From positions 1 to 25,184 of the forward strand of contig WJIV01000190.1 of NCBI GenBank assembly GCA_014730055.1: a DNA stretch of 25,184 bases. The letters are read 5' to 3'. This document shows, in pieces, positions 13,985-22,587 of this stretch. The notes beneath the pieces are model-generated. The model was not told where the DNA came from. It made no database searches and saw only the letters and a program-made list of their open reading frames with translations. Position 1 is the first letter of the stretch; each line of letters starts with the position of its first letter. The stretch is from Candidatus Bathyarchaeota archaeon (GTDB lineage: Archaea; Thermoproteota; Bathyarchaeia; TCS64). The translations under genes and the position numbers were made by a program.

Positions 13985-15201
13985 TGGTAAAACAGAAATT
14001 AATGGGATTAAACGGGGATGAGGCAGTAGCCTACGCAACAAAACAGGTAAACCCCGACGTTGTAGCAGCCTACCCCATCACTCCCCAGACGATAATCGTT
14101 GAGAGGTTCAGTGAATACGTTGCAGATGGGGAGGTAGATACCGAGTTTGTTGCTGTAGAATCAGAGCACAGCGCCATGAGTTCATGCGTAGGCGCCGCAA
14201 CCGCAGGTGCAAGGGCCTTTACAGCCACAGCCGCTAACGGTCTGGCGCTTATGTGGGAGATATTGTACATCGCCTCAAGTCTAAGACTGCCAATTATCAT
14301 GGCAGTAGCTAACAGGGCTTTAAGTGGACCGATTAACATTCACAACGACCACAGTGACAGCATGGGAGCAAGGGATAGCGGATGGATTCAGATATATTGT
14401 GAGAATAGCCAGGAAGTGTATGATGCAACTATAGCAGCGTGGAGAATGGCTGAGCACTTAGATGTACAGCTTCCTGTGATGGTATGTCTAGATGGTTTCA
14501 CCCTAAGCCATACAATGGAGAACGTTATGACCCTGCCCGATGAGGCCATTCAAGAATTCATCGGTGAAAGAAAATTCATCACAGTGGAAGGACACCTAGG
14601 AGAATCAGAATTCAGGCTTGACCCTGACAATCCAATGACTATGGGACCGCTAGACCTGCAGGACTTTTACTATGAGCATAAGATGCACCAGGTAGAGGCC
14701 ATTGATAATGCACTTGGGGTCGTAAAAGAAGTTGATAGAGAATGGGCTGAGCTCAGCGGTAGAGAGTATAAGGTCGTTGAACCATATCTAATGGAAGATG
14801 CCGACGCAGCAATAATAGGAATGGGATCAGCTACTGGAACAGTGCGACATGTTGTAGATGAACTCCGTGAGGAAGGAAAGAAGGTCGGGATGATAAAGTT
14901 AAGGTTATTCAGGCCTTTCCCAACTGAGGACCTAAAGAAGGCAATCGGAGATGTCCCCGTAATCGGTGTGATGGAGAAATGCATAAGCTTCGGAGCAGTG
15001 GCAAGTCCAATAATGATGGAAATGATGACAGGTTACTATCATGATGAGCAGAAGCCATTAATGGCGAATTATGTCGTAGGTCTCGGAGGAAGGGACGTTA
15101 GCCCCGACATGATAAGAGAGATCTATGATGATCTGCTGAAAATAAAGAGTGAGGGAAAGGTTACGAAAACAATGAATTACATAGGAGTAAGAGGTGAATA
15201 A
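13984..15201 (+). CDS. porA: Pyruvate:ferredoxin oxidoreductase alpha subunit
   Basis: This 405-residue alpha subunit has the substrate and pyrimidine-side motifs AYPITPQT (residues 29-36), FVAVESEHSAMSSCVGAATAGARAFTATAANGL, and INIHNDHSDSMGARDSGW. PVMVCLDGFTLSHTME follows. The Thr in YPITPQT and the Glu in VESEHSA are the expected pyruvate- and TPP-facing residues. These motifs fit PorA better than branched-chain VorA. A start 57 bases upstream is open but lies in porD coding sequence; the ATG at 13984 gives the normal N-terminus MVKQKLMGLNGDEA and the usual TAATG overlap. The stop falls inside the start region of porB. Confidence 0.95.
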   Translation: MVKQKLMGLNGDEAVAYATKQVNPDVVAAYPITPQTIIVERFSEYVADGEVDTEFVAVESEHSAMSSCVGAATAGARAFTATAANGLALMWEILYIASSLRLPIIMAVANRALSGPINIHNDHSDSMGARDSGWIQIYCENSQEVYDATIAAWRMAEHLDVQLPVMVCLDGFTLSHTMENVMTLPDEAIQEFIGERKFITVEGHLGESEFRLDPDNPMTMGPLDLQDFYYEHKMHQVEAIDNALGVVKEVDREWAELSGREYKVVEPYLMEDADAAIIGMGSATGTVRHVVDELREEGKKVGMIKLRLFRPFPTEDLKKAIGDVPVIGVMEKCISFGAVASPIMMEMMTGYYHDEQKPLMANYVVGLGGRDVSPDMIREIYDDLLKIKSEGKVTKTMNYIGVRGE

Positions 15202-15202
15202 A

Positions 15203-16180
15203 TTGAGTCAACTACCAATGAGAGAAGCGGCGAGGATTGAGGACACACTAACTAGCGGGCACAGGCTTTGTGCAGGGTGTGCGCATCCCGTCGTCGGCCG
15301 GATGATAATGAAGGCAGCCTCAAAGTATCCAACAATAGTCACAAATGCAACAGGGTGCCTAGAAGTAGCGACCACAATATTCCCATACACAAGTTGGAAT
15401 GTTCCATGGCTACACAACGCCTTCGAGAACGCTGCCGCAAATGCTAGTGGGATAGAAGCAGCTTTCAAAGCCATGAAGAGAAAGAATAAAGGACCCCTGG
15501 CAAAATATGATAGGCTGAATGTCATCGCATACGCAGGGGACGGAGGCACATATGACATCGGTTTCCAAGCGCTTTCAGGTGCTCTAGAAAGAGGACACGA
15601 CTTCACTTACGTCCTGATGGATAATGAAGCCTACATGAACACTGGTATACAGAGAAGCGGAGGTACACCTATGGCTGCTAGTACAACAACTAGCCCAGCG
15701 GGAAAAGTAATCCCAGGAAAAATGGAGTGGAAGAAGCCAATTGACGATATAATAGTCGCTCATGATATACCTTATCTAGCTACTCTGAACCCTGCTTGGC
15801 CTCAGGATGTGCTCAACAAGTCAGCCAAGGCATTCAGCATAGTGGGACCAAAGTTCCTGCATGCAATAATTCCTTGTACTCGCGGCTGGAGATATGAAAC
15901 AGCAGATACTATAGAGGTAGCAAGATTAGCAACTCAGACTTGCATATTCCCTCTATATGAGGTTGAAAAAGCTGAAAATGGAAGACAAGTATGGAAGTTA
16001 TCAGGGCCCAGTGCCGCAATAGCGAGGAATCCTGAGAACAAGAAGCCAGTTGAGAAATATCTGGAGACTCAAGGAAGATTCAGGCACCTATTCAGACCTA
16101 AGAAGGACGAGGAATTACTAAAGTCCATACAAGAGCAAATAGACCTCCGCTGGGAAATCTTGAAAGAGAAAACCCAGTAA
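15203..16180 (+). CDS. porB: Pyruvate:ferredoxin oxidoreductase beta subunit
   Basis: This subunit of about 325 residues carries TPP and the proximal [4Fe-4S] cluster. LCAGCAHPVVGR gives the first cysteines, NATGCLEVATTIFPYTSW another, and PCTRGW the fourth near the C-terminal third. The TPP diphosphate motif is AYAGDGGTYDIGFQALSGALERG, followed by DNEAYMNTGIQRSGGTP. The start is ambiguous. GAGGTGA at 15191-15197 is five bases before TTG at 15203, the start I chose. GTG at 15194 or ATG at 15218 are also in frame. It is the last gene of the por operon and is followed by strong T-tracts. Confidence 0.93.
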   Translation: MSQLPMREAARIEDTLTSGHRLCAGCAHPVVGRMIMKAASKYPTIVTNATGCLEVATTIFPYTSWNVPWLHNAFENAAANASGIEAAFKAMKRKNKGPLAKYDRLNVIAYAGDGGTYDIGFQALSGALERGHDFTYVLMDNEAYMNTGIQRSGGTPMAASTTTSPAGKVIPGKMEWKKPIDDIIVAHDIPYLATLNPAWPQDVLNKSAKAFSIVGPKFLHAIIPCTRGWRYETADTIEVARLATQTCIFPLYEVEKAENGRQVWKLSGPSAAIARNPENKKPVEKYLETQGRFRHLFRPKKDEELLKSIQEQIDLRWEILKEKTQ

Positions 16181-16190
16181 TACCCAGATA

Positions 16191-16207
16191 TTTTTTTGGT
16201 TTTTTTT
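16191..16207 (+). terminator. T-tract terminator of por operon
   Basis: Two runs of seven and eight T separated by GG begin 10 bases after the porB stop codon. This is a typical archaeal intrinsic terminator, placed at the end of a probably well-expressed operon. Confidence 0.65.
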
Positions 16208-16263
16208 GGGAAACAATCTAATTCTTATAATCTGTATTACCCTTTTTTTCCTAGGTATCCTTC

Positions 16264-17610
16264 GTGGTAGAAGATGAGCGTATACATTATCTAAATAATC
16301 TTGAGAGCAAAGAAGGTGATTACGTTCTATACTGGATGCAATCAGCTCAAAGAGTGAGTAACAATCCAGCTCTTGAATATTCTATTGACATAGCCAATAA
16401 GAAGAACAAACCCTTACTAGTAGTATTTTGTTTGACCAATTACCCAGAGGCAAATCTGAGGCATTACTACTTTATGATCGAAGGTCTTAAGGAAACATTC
16501 AATACTTTACAAGAACTGGGTATACAAACATCAATACAGATTGATAAACCCATAAATTCTATTAATAAGCTATCAGATAAAGCAGTCCTTACCGTTATTG
16601 ATCAGGGATATACAAAAGAGGTCAGAGAATGGTATGATAGGCTATCAAAGAAAGTAAAATGCCCGGTTATTCAAATCGAAACCAACATTGTCATCCCAGT
16701 TGAAACAGCTTCCCAGAAAGAGGAGTACGCAGCATATACAATTAGGAAGAAAATCAACAATAATAAAGATAAATTTCTCCATATAAGCAAAGCTGATGAA
16801 ATAGGTTGTACACAAGAAATCGGTATCGAAACAATAGATCTGAGAGATATCAAGAATATACTGAATAAACTTAAAATTGATAACTCTGTTAAAAAATCGA
16901 AAAAATACACTGGTGGTTACCGGATTGCATCTAAACTACTTGATGAATTTATCGATGATAAATTAGATATATATGCCGAGGAAAGAAATGACCCTACGAA
17001 TGACGCGCTCTCCGAACTCAGTCCCTATTTGCATTTTGGGCAGATCTCGCCTGTAGAAGTTGCTGTTAAAGTCATAGAAAGCGGAAAGAATAGTATAGAA
17101 GAGTATCTTGAGCAGTTAATTGTCAGAAGAGAGTTGGCCATCAACTTTGTATATTATAATGAAAAATACTATTCTTTCGAATGCCTGCCTGACTGGTGTA
17201 AGGATAGCTTGTTGGAACATGAAAAGGACAAAAGAGAGCACATCTATACCTATGAGGACTTAGAACGAGCTGATACACACGATCCCTACTGGAATGCTGC
17301 ACAAAAACAAATGACAGTCGTTGGTAAGATGCATGGCTACATGCGTATGTATTGGGGCAAGAAGATACTAGAATGGATAGAAGACCCCAGAGTAGCTTTT
17401 GACATAGCATTAAAGTTGAACAATAAATACGAAATCGATGGCCGTGATCCAAATGGCTATGCAGGAATAGCTTGGTGCTTCGGGAAGCATGATAGGCCCT
17501 GGAAGGAGAGACCAATATTCGGTAAAATCCGATACATGAACTCAAACGGACTGAAGCGGAAATTCGATACAGAGCTGTATTTAAAACAGCGAAAATCTCT
17601 TCAAGAATAA
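16264..17610 (+). CDS. phr: Class II CPD photolyase
   Basis: This 448-residue flavoprotein repairs cyclobutane pyrimidine dimers with blue light. The class II pattern is clear: WMQSAQRVSNNPALEYSI near residues 24-41, SELSPYLHFGQISP near the middle, and VRRELAINFVYYN. The C-terminal FAD-binding block runs WNAAQKQMTVVGKMHGYMRMYWGKKILEW, DGRDPNGYAGIAWCFGKHDRPW, IFGKIRYM. The Trp residues for electron transfer occur in the last blocks. The start is GTG at 16264. The gene stands alone between two terminator- or promoter-like regions. Its presence suggests that cells or their recent ancestors meet sunlight. Class II enzymes are known from several archaea, including methanogens. Confidence 0.95.
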   Translation: MVEDERIHYLNNLESKEGDYVLYWMQSAQRVSNNPALEYSIDIANKKNKPLLVVFCLTNYPEANLRHYYFMIEGLKETFNTLQELGIQTSIQIDKPINSINKLSDKAVLTVIDQGYTKEVREWYDRLSKKVKCPVIQIETNIVIPVETASQKEEYAAYTIRKKINNNKDKFLHISKADEIGCTQEIGIETIDLRDIKNILNKLKIDNSVKKSKKYTGGYRIASKLLDEFIDDKLDIYAEERNDPTNDALSELSPYLHFGQISPVEVAVKVIESGKNSIEEYLEQLIVRRELAINFVYYNEKYYSFECLPDWCKDSLLEHEKDKREHIYTYEDLERADTHDPYWNAAQKQMTVVGKMHGYMRMYWGKKILEWIEDPRVAFDIALKLNNKYEIDGRDPNGYAGIAWCFGKHDRPWKERPIFGKIRYMNSNGLKRKFDTELYLKQRKSLQE

Positions 17611-17713
17611 TCTAAGAAAGGTTCTAAAAATGCCTAGAACTCATTATCTACATCCTCAAATATTGCATTAAAAATGGGTTGGTTTTATTTACTGGGTTTA
17701 GTGATTATCTACG

Positions 17714-18439
17714 ATGTCTAACTACAGCCCCACTCGCGATACCCTAGCAAAAAGAATAGCGGGAGAGATAGTATTATCTCCAATACCTGGGCAGACCATG
17801 CGCAAGTGGAGGGAGCTTCTAAGCGTCAACCAGATAGAGGTAGCAGAAGTACTCGATCTGTCTCCATCAGTGATAAGCGACTACGAGACTGGGAGAAGAA
17901 AGAGCCCGGGTGCGGGATTCATTAAACGCTACGTGGAAACATTACTAGATATTGATGAAAGCAGAGGCGGTCATTATATCAGACAGCTTTCAAGAATTAC
18001 TCTTGATCCAAGTGACGTCTTCATCGATATCAGGGAGTTCATGGCACCTGTTGTTATTCAGGAGATCATAGATGCAGTTGATGGCGAACTATACACATGT
18101 CATGATCAGGTAGAGGCCGATGTATTCGGATATACAATCGTCGATAGCATCAAAGCTATTATGATGCTCAGTGGATTAGACTTTTACAGGATATTTGGGA
18201 CAACTAGTGAGAGAGCGCTTGTTTTTACCGGAGTTAGTAGGGGGAGGTCACCAATGATAGCAGTTAAAATAAGCCCCTTCAAGCCCAGAATTATTGTTCT
18301 GCACGGAATTAGGGAAGGCATAGATCCCCTGGCAATAAGATTGGCTGAGCACGAAGGCATACCCCTGGTAGTATCTAAATTGGAGACTGAGGATAAGCTT
18401 GTTGAATCGCTTATGGATCTTTATGAAAGCACCGAATAA
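17714..18439 (+). CDS. XRE-type archaeal transcriptional regulator (COG1709-like)
   Basis: This 241-residue protein has a helix-turn-helix at about residues 30-75: MRKWRELLSVNQIEVAEVLDLSPSVISDYETGRRKSPG, a textbook XRE/Cro pattern. A C-terminal domain of about 150 residues (residues 95-240) has VFTGVSRGRSPMIAVKISPFKPRIIVLHG and DPLAIRLAEHEGIPLVVSKLETEDKL. This matches a conserved archaeal predicted regulator with a DRTGG/phosphatase-like alpha-beta fold that may sense a small ligand. It is read in the same direction as the hydrogenase gene, 114 bases upstream. Control of that gene is possible but unproven, and the target of the family is unknown to me. Confidence 0.8.
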   Translation: MSNYSPTRDTLAKRIAGEIVLSPIPGQTMRKWRELLSVNQIEVAEVLDLSPSVISDYETGRRKSPGAGFIKRYVETLLDIDESRGGHYIRQLSRITLDPSDVFIDIREFMAPVVIQEIIDAVDGELYTCHDQVEADVFGYTIVDSIKAIMMLSGLDFYRIFGTTSERALVFTGVSRGRSPMIAVKISPFKPRIIVLHGIREGIDPLAIRLAEHEGIPLVVSKLETEDKLVESLMDLYESTE

Positions 18440-18537
18440 TTCATGAATTGTTCATTTTTTCTGCACAGCTTTTGTTTGCTTTATTAACCGCCTTTCATTT
18501 GCATTAGTAAATGTTCTGCTTAATTACAAAAGATCAC

Positions 18538-18547
18538 AAGGAGATGA
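18538..18547 (+). promoter_or_regulatory. Strong ribosome binding site of hydrogenase gene
   Basis: AAGGAGATGA here, continuing into TC, differs by one base from GGAGGTGATC, the complement of the archaeal 16S rRNA 3' end. It lies six bases before the ATG. It is the best Shine-Dalgarno in the window and fixes that start. Confidence 0.7.
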
Positions 18548-18553
18548 TCAATA

Positions 18554-19735
18554 ATGAGTGATAGGGAGTTTGTTATTCCGATTGGACCTCAGCACCCTGC
18601 GTTGAAGGAACCCGAGAGCTTCTACTTCACAGTAGACGGAGAAACCGTAGTAGACGTAGAACCCAGAATAGGTTACAACCACCGCGGCATAGAAAAAGCC
18701 ATGGAATCACGCAACTACATACAAAATCTCTACATCGTCGAAAGAATCTGCGGCATATGTAGCAACGCCCACCAGACAGCCTACACAGGCTCAGTAGAAG
18801 AAGCCGGAGGCATCGAGATCCCCGAGAGAGCTAAATACATCAGAGTATTCGTCCAAGAACTCGAACGAATCCACAGCCACCTACTATGGCTAGGAGTCGC
18901 AGCCCACGAGATAGGGTTCGACACACTATTCTACTACGTATGGAGAGACCGCGAGCTAGTCATGGACCTCCTCGAGGAGGTCAGCGGCAACAGGGTTAAC
19001 TATGCCATACCCACAGTAGGAGGCGTACGCCGGGACCTACCCGAGGTCAAGTACGGTAAATGGCACAAGATGCTTGACAAGCTCAAGGAGCGGACCGAGT
19101 ACTACATCAAGGTAGCGTCCACCGAGCAGACCATCCTCGAGCGGGCGGTCGGGGTCGGGTACCTGAGCAAGAGCGACATGGTAAAGCTGAGCGGCGCGGG
19201 GCCGAACGCCCGCAGCAGCGGCGTGGCGTGTGATATCAGGCACATGTCGCCTTACCTGGTTTATGATCAGGTTGACTTTGAGCATGTTGTGGTGGATAAT
19301 GGTGATGTGCTGGGCCAGGTGCTGGTCAGGGTGCTTGAGACGTTGGAGGCGGTGAAGATCTGTAAGTGGGTGCTTGATAATATTCCCCCGGGGGAGATTG
19401 CGGTGAAGTTTTCTCCTATGAGCAGGGTGGCTGAGGGTGAGGCTGTTTACCTTGTGGAGGCTCAGCGTGGGGAATTAATCCATTATCATATTAGTGATGG
19501 GGGTAGTACTCCTTACCGTCATAAGGTGCGGGCTCCTACTTTGGCTAATCTTCCTAGTGTGATTGAGAGGCTTAAGGGGGGGTATATTGCTGATATTCCG
19601 ATTGTGTTGGCGGGTATTGATCCTTGTTTTAGCTGTACGGATCGTATGGCGTTCTACGATGAGGGCAAGGACAAGAGGTGGTCCTGGGACGAAGCCCAGC
19701 TAAGAAAATACAGCCTCGATTATTATAATAAATAA
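18554..19735 (+). CDS. Group 4 [NiFe]-hydrogenase large subunit (Ech/Mbh type)
   Basis: This 393-residue protein is homologous to EchE/MbhL/HycE and to NuoD. Both nickel-binding Cys pairs are kept, RICGICSNAH (Cys66, Cys69) and DPCFSCTDR (Cys358, Cys361), so it is a hydrogenase and not a NuoD/FpoD dehydrogenase subunit. The N-terminus IGPQHPALKEPESF and ELERIHSHLLWLG are family hallmarks. Such enzymes couple ferredoxin oxidation to H2 release and ion pumping. No small subunit, ion-pump subunits or maturation genes are nearby, so the partners must lie elsewhere. The tail after the second Cys pair is about 32 residues. Third codon positions switch from A/C (18610-19000) through G/C to G/T (19240-19650), unlike any neighbour. 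Confidence 0.9.
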   Translation: MSDREFVIPIGPQHPALKEPESFYFTVDGETVVDVEPRIGYNHRGIEKAMESRNYIQNLYIVERICGICSNAHQTAYTGSVEEAGGIEIPERAKYIRVFVQELERIHSHLLWLGVAAHEIGFDTLFYYVWRDRELVMDLLEEVSGNRVNYAIPTVGGVRRDLPEVKYGKWHKMLDKLKERTEYYIKVASTEQTILERAVGVGYLSKSDMVKLSGAGPNARSSGVACDIRHMSPYLVYDQVDFEHVVVDNGDVLGQVLVRVLETLEAVKICKWVLDNIPPGEIAVKFSPMSRVAEGEAVYLVEAQRGELIHYHISDGGSTPYRHKVRAPTLANLPSVIERLKGGYIADIPIVLAGIDPCFSCTDRMAFYDEGKDKRWSWDEAQLRKYSLDYYNK

Positions 19736-19761
19736 TCTCCTTTTTTTATCACCAATTTGAA

Positions 19762-20955
19762 TTAATCTTTTCTTAATGCGTCAACTGGGTTCATTCGTGA
19801 TGCTCTCCATGCTGGATACAAGCCAGAGATAACACTTGTAACAACAGAAAATCCTACCACCAATATCCCTAAAAGAGCAGAAGTAGAGACCGGGAGGTTA
19901 ATGTAATTTCCAACCACTTTTCCCAGTATGAAACCAAAAACTGCGCCGAGTATTCCTCCAATTATCCCTGTTATGGTAGCCTCTGTAAGAAAAAGATAAA
20001 GTACATCTACGCTCTTTGCGCCTATTGCTTTTAAAACACCGATCTCACGGGTTCTCTCGATAACGCTTATCGTCATAGTGTTGATTATCCCGACACCTGC
20101 TACTAGAAGGCTTATAGCGGCTATTCCTCCGAGAACCGCTTCTATAGTACCCAAGATCTGGTCAACCTGCTGCTGGATCATCTCATAGTCCACTATGTTT
20201 ATTCTATCCTCAAAACGGTCTTCGAGTTCATCAACTACTGCCTCGACGTTCTCGGTCTCATCTACAGTTAGCGCAACATAGTCGACCCTGCTTCCAACCT
20301 CGAATATCTGCTGAGCTTCTCGGAATGATATAACCACGCTGCTATCATCCTCACTACCAAATGTACCACCCACCTCTTCGAGTATACCAAGAACCCTGAA
20401 GTTCGCTTCCTTTTCGTCCCCATTAACCATGAATTTGAAATTAACCCGGTCCCCAACCTCAATTATCTGCTCATCGATTCCACGAGGGTTCGCGACTAGG
20501 TGCCCTATTACGCATGAGCTTCTATCACTCTGCCTTAGCTCCCTACCCTCCTCAATTTTGTATGTCTTGAATATCTCAAAGTAAATGGGATATGCCCCAA
20601 AGAAATTAGCTGTATACGATTTGCCCTTAATTGTATAGGAACCAAATCCGCCTCCAATTATCGGAGTCAAATATTTTATATGATTAGTCTTCTCGATGAC
20701 CTGAACCTCACGCCAGGTGAAACCCTCTCCAACAAGACCTCTTCCTTGTCTAATCTCAAAGGGCACCACCATAATGTTGTTTGGGCCGAACATCTCAAGC
20801 TGTTCACTTACTTCCAGATTCAACCCTTGAGTAATGCTGATCAATCCAGTGATGGCAGCGCAGCCAATTAAAATACCAAGGATGTTCAAAGCCAGCCTAA
20901 ATCTCTGTTCCCTTAGGCCCTGAATTGCTGACTCCAGTATATCCCTGGTGTTCAT
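19762..20955 (-). CDS. MacB/FtsX-type ABC transporter permease
   Basis: This 397-residue protein has an N-terminal membrane helix (residues 20-45), a large extracellular domain of about 225 residues, and three C-terminal helices (about 275-300, 325-350, 360-385). It ends in the conserved YPAWRASRMNPVDALRKD tail. TIEAVLGGIAAISLLVAGVGIINTM and ERTREIGVLKAIGA, the cytosolic coupling loop, are diagnostic for the MacB/LolC family. Such permeases move or extract peptides, lipids or antibiotics by mechanotransmission with a partner ATPase. The ATPase gene is not in the window. The gene converges on the hydrogenase gene and has the gamma-glutamylcyclotransferase-like gene upstream. Confidence 0.9.
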   Translation of the reverse strand: MNTRDILESAIQGLREQRFRLALNILGILIGCAAITGLISITQGLNLEVSEQLEMFGPNNIMVVPFEIRQGRGLVGEGFTWREVQVIEKTNHIKYLTPIIGGGFGSYTIKGKSYTANFFGAYPIYFEIFKTYKIEEGRELRQSDRSSCVIGHLVANPRGIDEQIIEVGDRVNFKFMVNGDEKEANFRVLGILEEVGGTFGSEDDSSVVISFREAQQIFEVGSRVDYVALTVDETENVEAVVDELEDRFEDRINIVDYEMIQQQVDQILGTIEAVLGGIAAISLLVAGVGIINTMTISVIERTREIGVLKAIGAKSVDVLYLFLTEATITGIIGGILGAVFGFILGKVVGNYINLPVSTSALLGILVVGFSVVTSVISGLYPAWRASRMNPVDALRKD

Positions 20956-20991
20956 TATCTGTAATTGAAAATGGCGTGGAATAAAAAAGTG

Positions 20992-21438
20992 TTAGTCAAC
21001 GGTCTCTACGTTAGAGAACTGAGAGATATACTCCTGGGGTAACCCAAGGGCTTTAGCTCCTTCTACTATGTAATTGAGGTATTCTTTTGTCGGTTTAAAA
21101 GGGCCCCTAGGATTAGTGGTTCTATAGATGTGAGCTAACATCGGTTCTCCTTCCTCTGAAATTACCATTATAGGGTGACGATAGTAAGTACCTCTTTGAA
21201 CCCCCTCAATGATATCCAAATGCTCCATCTCATCAGGAGGAATCTCGTATACCGCTCCTCTGACCAATTTGTTCAGGGCTGGCTCTATCCCAGTTACCCC
21301 TCCTTTATAATTTGTACTGTAATAGTTGAATTGAACTTCCCAGTTCGGTATCATAGCCTTACAGATGAATTCTGCAGTTGGCGCATGTTTCCTGAGGTTC
21401 TCAATATCCATAAACGAACCATAAGTGAAGTATAGCAT
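20992..21438 (-). CDS. Gamma-glutamylcyclotransferase-like (AIG2/GGCT) protein
   Basis: This 148-residue beta-barrel of the GGCT/AIG2-like family opens with LYFTYGSFMD (usually YGSN), the glycine-rich substrate loop. GAVYEIPPDEMEHLDIIEGVQRGTYYR at about residues 62-88 contains the catalytic Glu in the IEG motif. Relatives cleave gamma-glutamyl amino acids to 5-oxoproline or act on gamma-glutamylamines; the substrate is not certain here. The Asn-to-Phe change in YGSF is a mild departure. It lies upstream of the permease on the same strand, 36 bases away, and may share its transcript. Confidence 0.82.
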   Translation of the reverse strand: MLYFTYGSFMDIENLRKHAPTAEFICKAMIPNWEVQFNYYSTNYKGGVTGIEPALNKLVRGAVYEIPPDEMEHLDIIEGVQRGTYYRHPIMVISEEGEPMLAHIYRTTNPRGPFKPTKEYLNYIVEGAKALGLPQEYISQFSNVETVD

Positions 21439-21572
21439 AAGGGTCAGGGTAATATTTTATCAAATAAAATTTTCCTTTTCAAACTTAGAATTTCTGACCA
21501 ATTTAAGTTTCTCAAGCTGTTAAATTAGAAGTCTTAAAATCGTATGACGTATTCTTCACTATCTAATTAATT

Positions 21573-21580
21573 GAGGAGAT
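21573..21580 (+). promoter_or_regulatory. Ribosome binding site of isopropylmalate-type dehydrogenase gene
   Basis: GAGGAGAT lies four bases before the ATG at 21584 ... a good match to the anti-Shine-Dalgarno sequence, which fixes the start. The AT-rich 21439-21570 stretch before it probably contains the promoter, but no single TATA box stands out. Confidence 0.5.
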
Positions 21581-21583
21581 ATT

Positions 21584-22579
21584 ATGTACAAGATAGCTAC
21601 CATCCCTGGAGACGGCATAGGAAAAGAGGTAATGGATTCAACCATCAAAGTGCTAAATGTCCTGGCAGATAAAACTGGAATAGAATTCAAGTTTTATGAA
21701 TACATGGCAGGAGATGAGTATAAAGAAAAAACAGGTATAGCACTACCTGAAAAAACTGTGCAGGGTGTTGATAAGTCTGACGCCTGTCTCTTCGCCGCAG
21801 TTGGCGAGACAGCTAAAGAGGTTATCCTTCCATTAAGACAGAAATTCAATCTCTATGCAAACTTGAGGCCTGCTAAAGTGTATCCAGGTGTGGATGCCTT
21901 GAAACCGGATGTCGATATAATGATCATAAGGGAAAATACTGAAGGGATCTATAAGATGATTGGTAGCCGTGAAAAGACGTGGGGGATAAATGTACGTGTA
22001 ATCACCTCAGAGGCTTCTGAGAGAATAGTAAGATATGCTTTCAATTATGCACGAGATAACTCAAGGAAAAAGGTCACAGTTGTCCATAAGGCTAATGTTC
22101 TTGATTATACTGATAGCGTATTTCTTGAGGCTGCCAGAAAAGTATCGGAGGAATATTCTGACATCGAATATGAAGAACAGATTGTTGATGCCTGCGCAAT
22201 GAAACTAATCCTCATGCCTGAATACTTTGATGTAATAGTGACCACAAACATGTTTGGTGATATCTTAAGTGATGAAACAGCTGGACTCGTTGGTGGACTC
22301 GGGCTCGCACCAAGTGCAAACATCGGCGATGAGAAAGCAATATTCGAACCGGTACATGGTAGTGCTCCAGATATTGCTGGACAGGGGATCGCCAACCCTG
22401 TTGCATGTATACTGAGTTCTGTATTGATGCTCAACTGGCTTGGTGAGAATAACGCTGCTGATCTACTAGAAAGAGCTGTACTTGAGGTTCTAGAAAAAGG
22501 TGATGTAAGAACCCCTGATCTAGGTGGCACAAACAAAACAAGTGATATGACCGATGCAATAATTTCAAGAATAAAATAA
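21584..22579 (+). CDS. Isopropylmalate/homoisocitrate dehydrogenase family enzyme
   Basis: This 331-residue NAD(P)-dependent beta-decarboxylating dehydrogenase has these family motifs: IPGDGIGKEVM (residues 8-18), LPLRQKFNLYANLRPAKVYP, and IIRENTEGIY. HKANVLDYTDSVFLEA, with the catalytic Lys, is followed by TTNMFGDILSDETAGLVGGLGLAPSANIG and EPVHGSAPDIAGQGIANP. The length fits archaeal LeuB or AksF (homoisocitrate dehydrogenase, coenzyme B route). Single sequences do not separate these reliably. The gene has no leu or aks neighbours, so leucine synthesis or another 2-oxoacid chain extension both remain possible. It converges on the unknown gene at 22588-22974. Confidence 0.88.
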   Translation: MYKIATIPGDGIGKEVMDSTIKVLNVLADKTGIEFKFYEYMAGDEYKEKTGIALPEKTVQGVDKSDACLFAAVGETAKEVILPLRQKFNLYANLRPAKVYPGVDALKPDVDIMIIRENTEGIYKMIGSREKTWGINVRVITSEASERIVRYAFNYARDNSRKKVTVVHKANVLDYTDSVFLEAARKVSEEYSDIEYEEQIVDACAMKLILMPEYFDVIVTTNMFGDILSDETAGLVGGLGLAPSANIGDEKAIFEPVHGSAPDIAGQGIANPVACILSSVLMLNWLGENNAADLLERAVLEVLEKGDVRTPDLGGTNKTSDMTDAIISRIK

Positions 22580-22587
22580 AAAATTGA

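Noticed and set aside
18554..19735. NuoD/FpoD-type dehydrogenase subunit
   Set aside because: Both Cys pairs that bind the NiFe centre are present; NuoD and FpoD have lost them.
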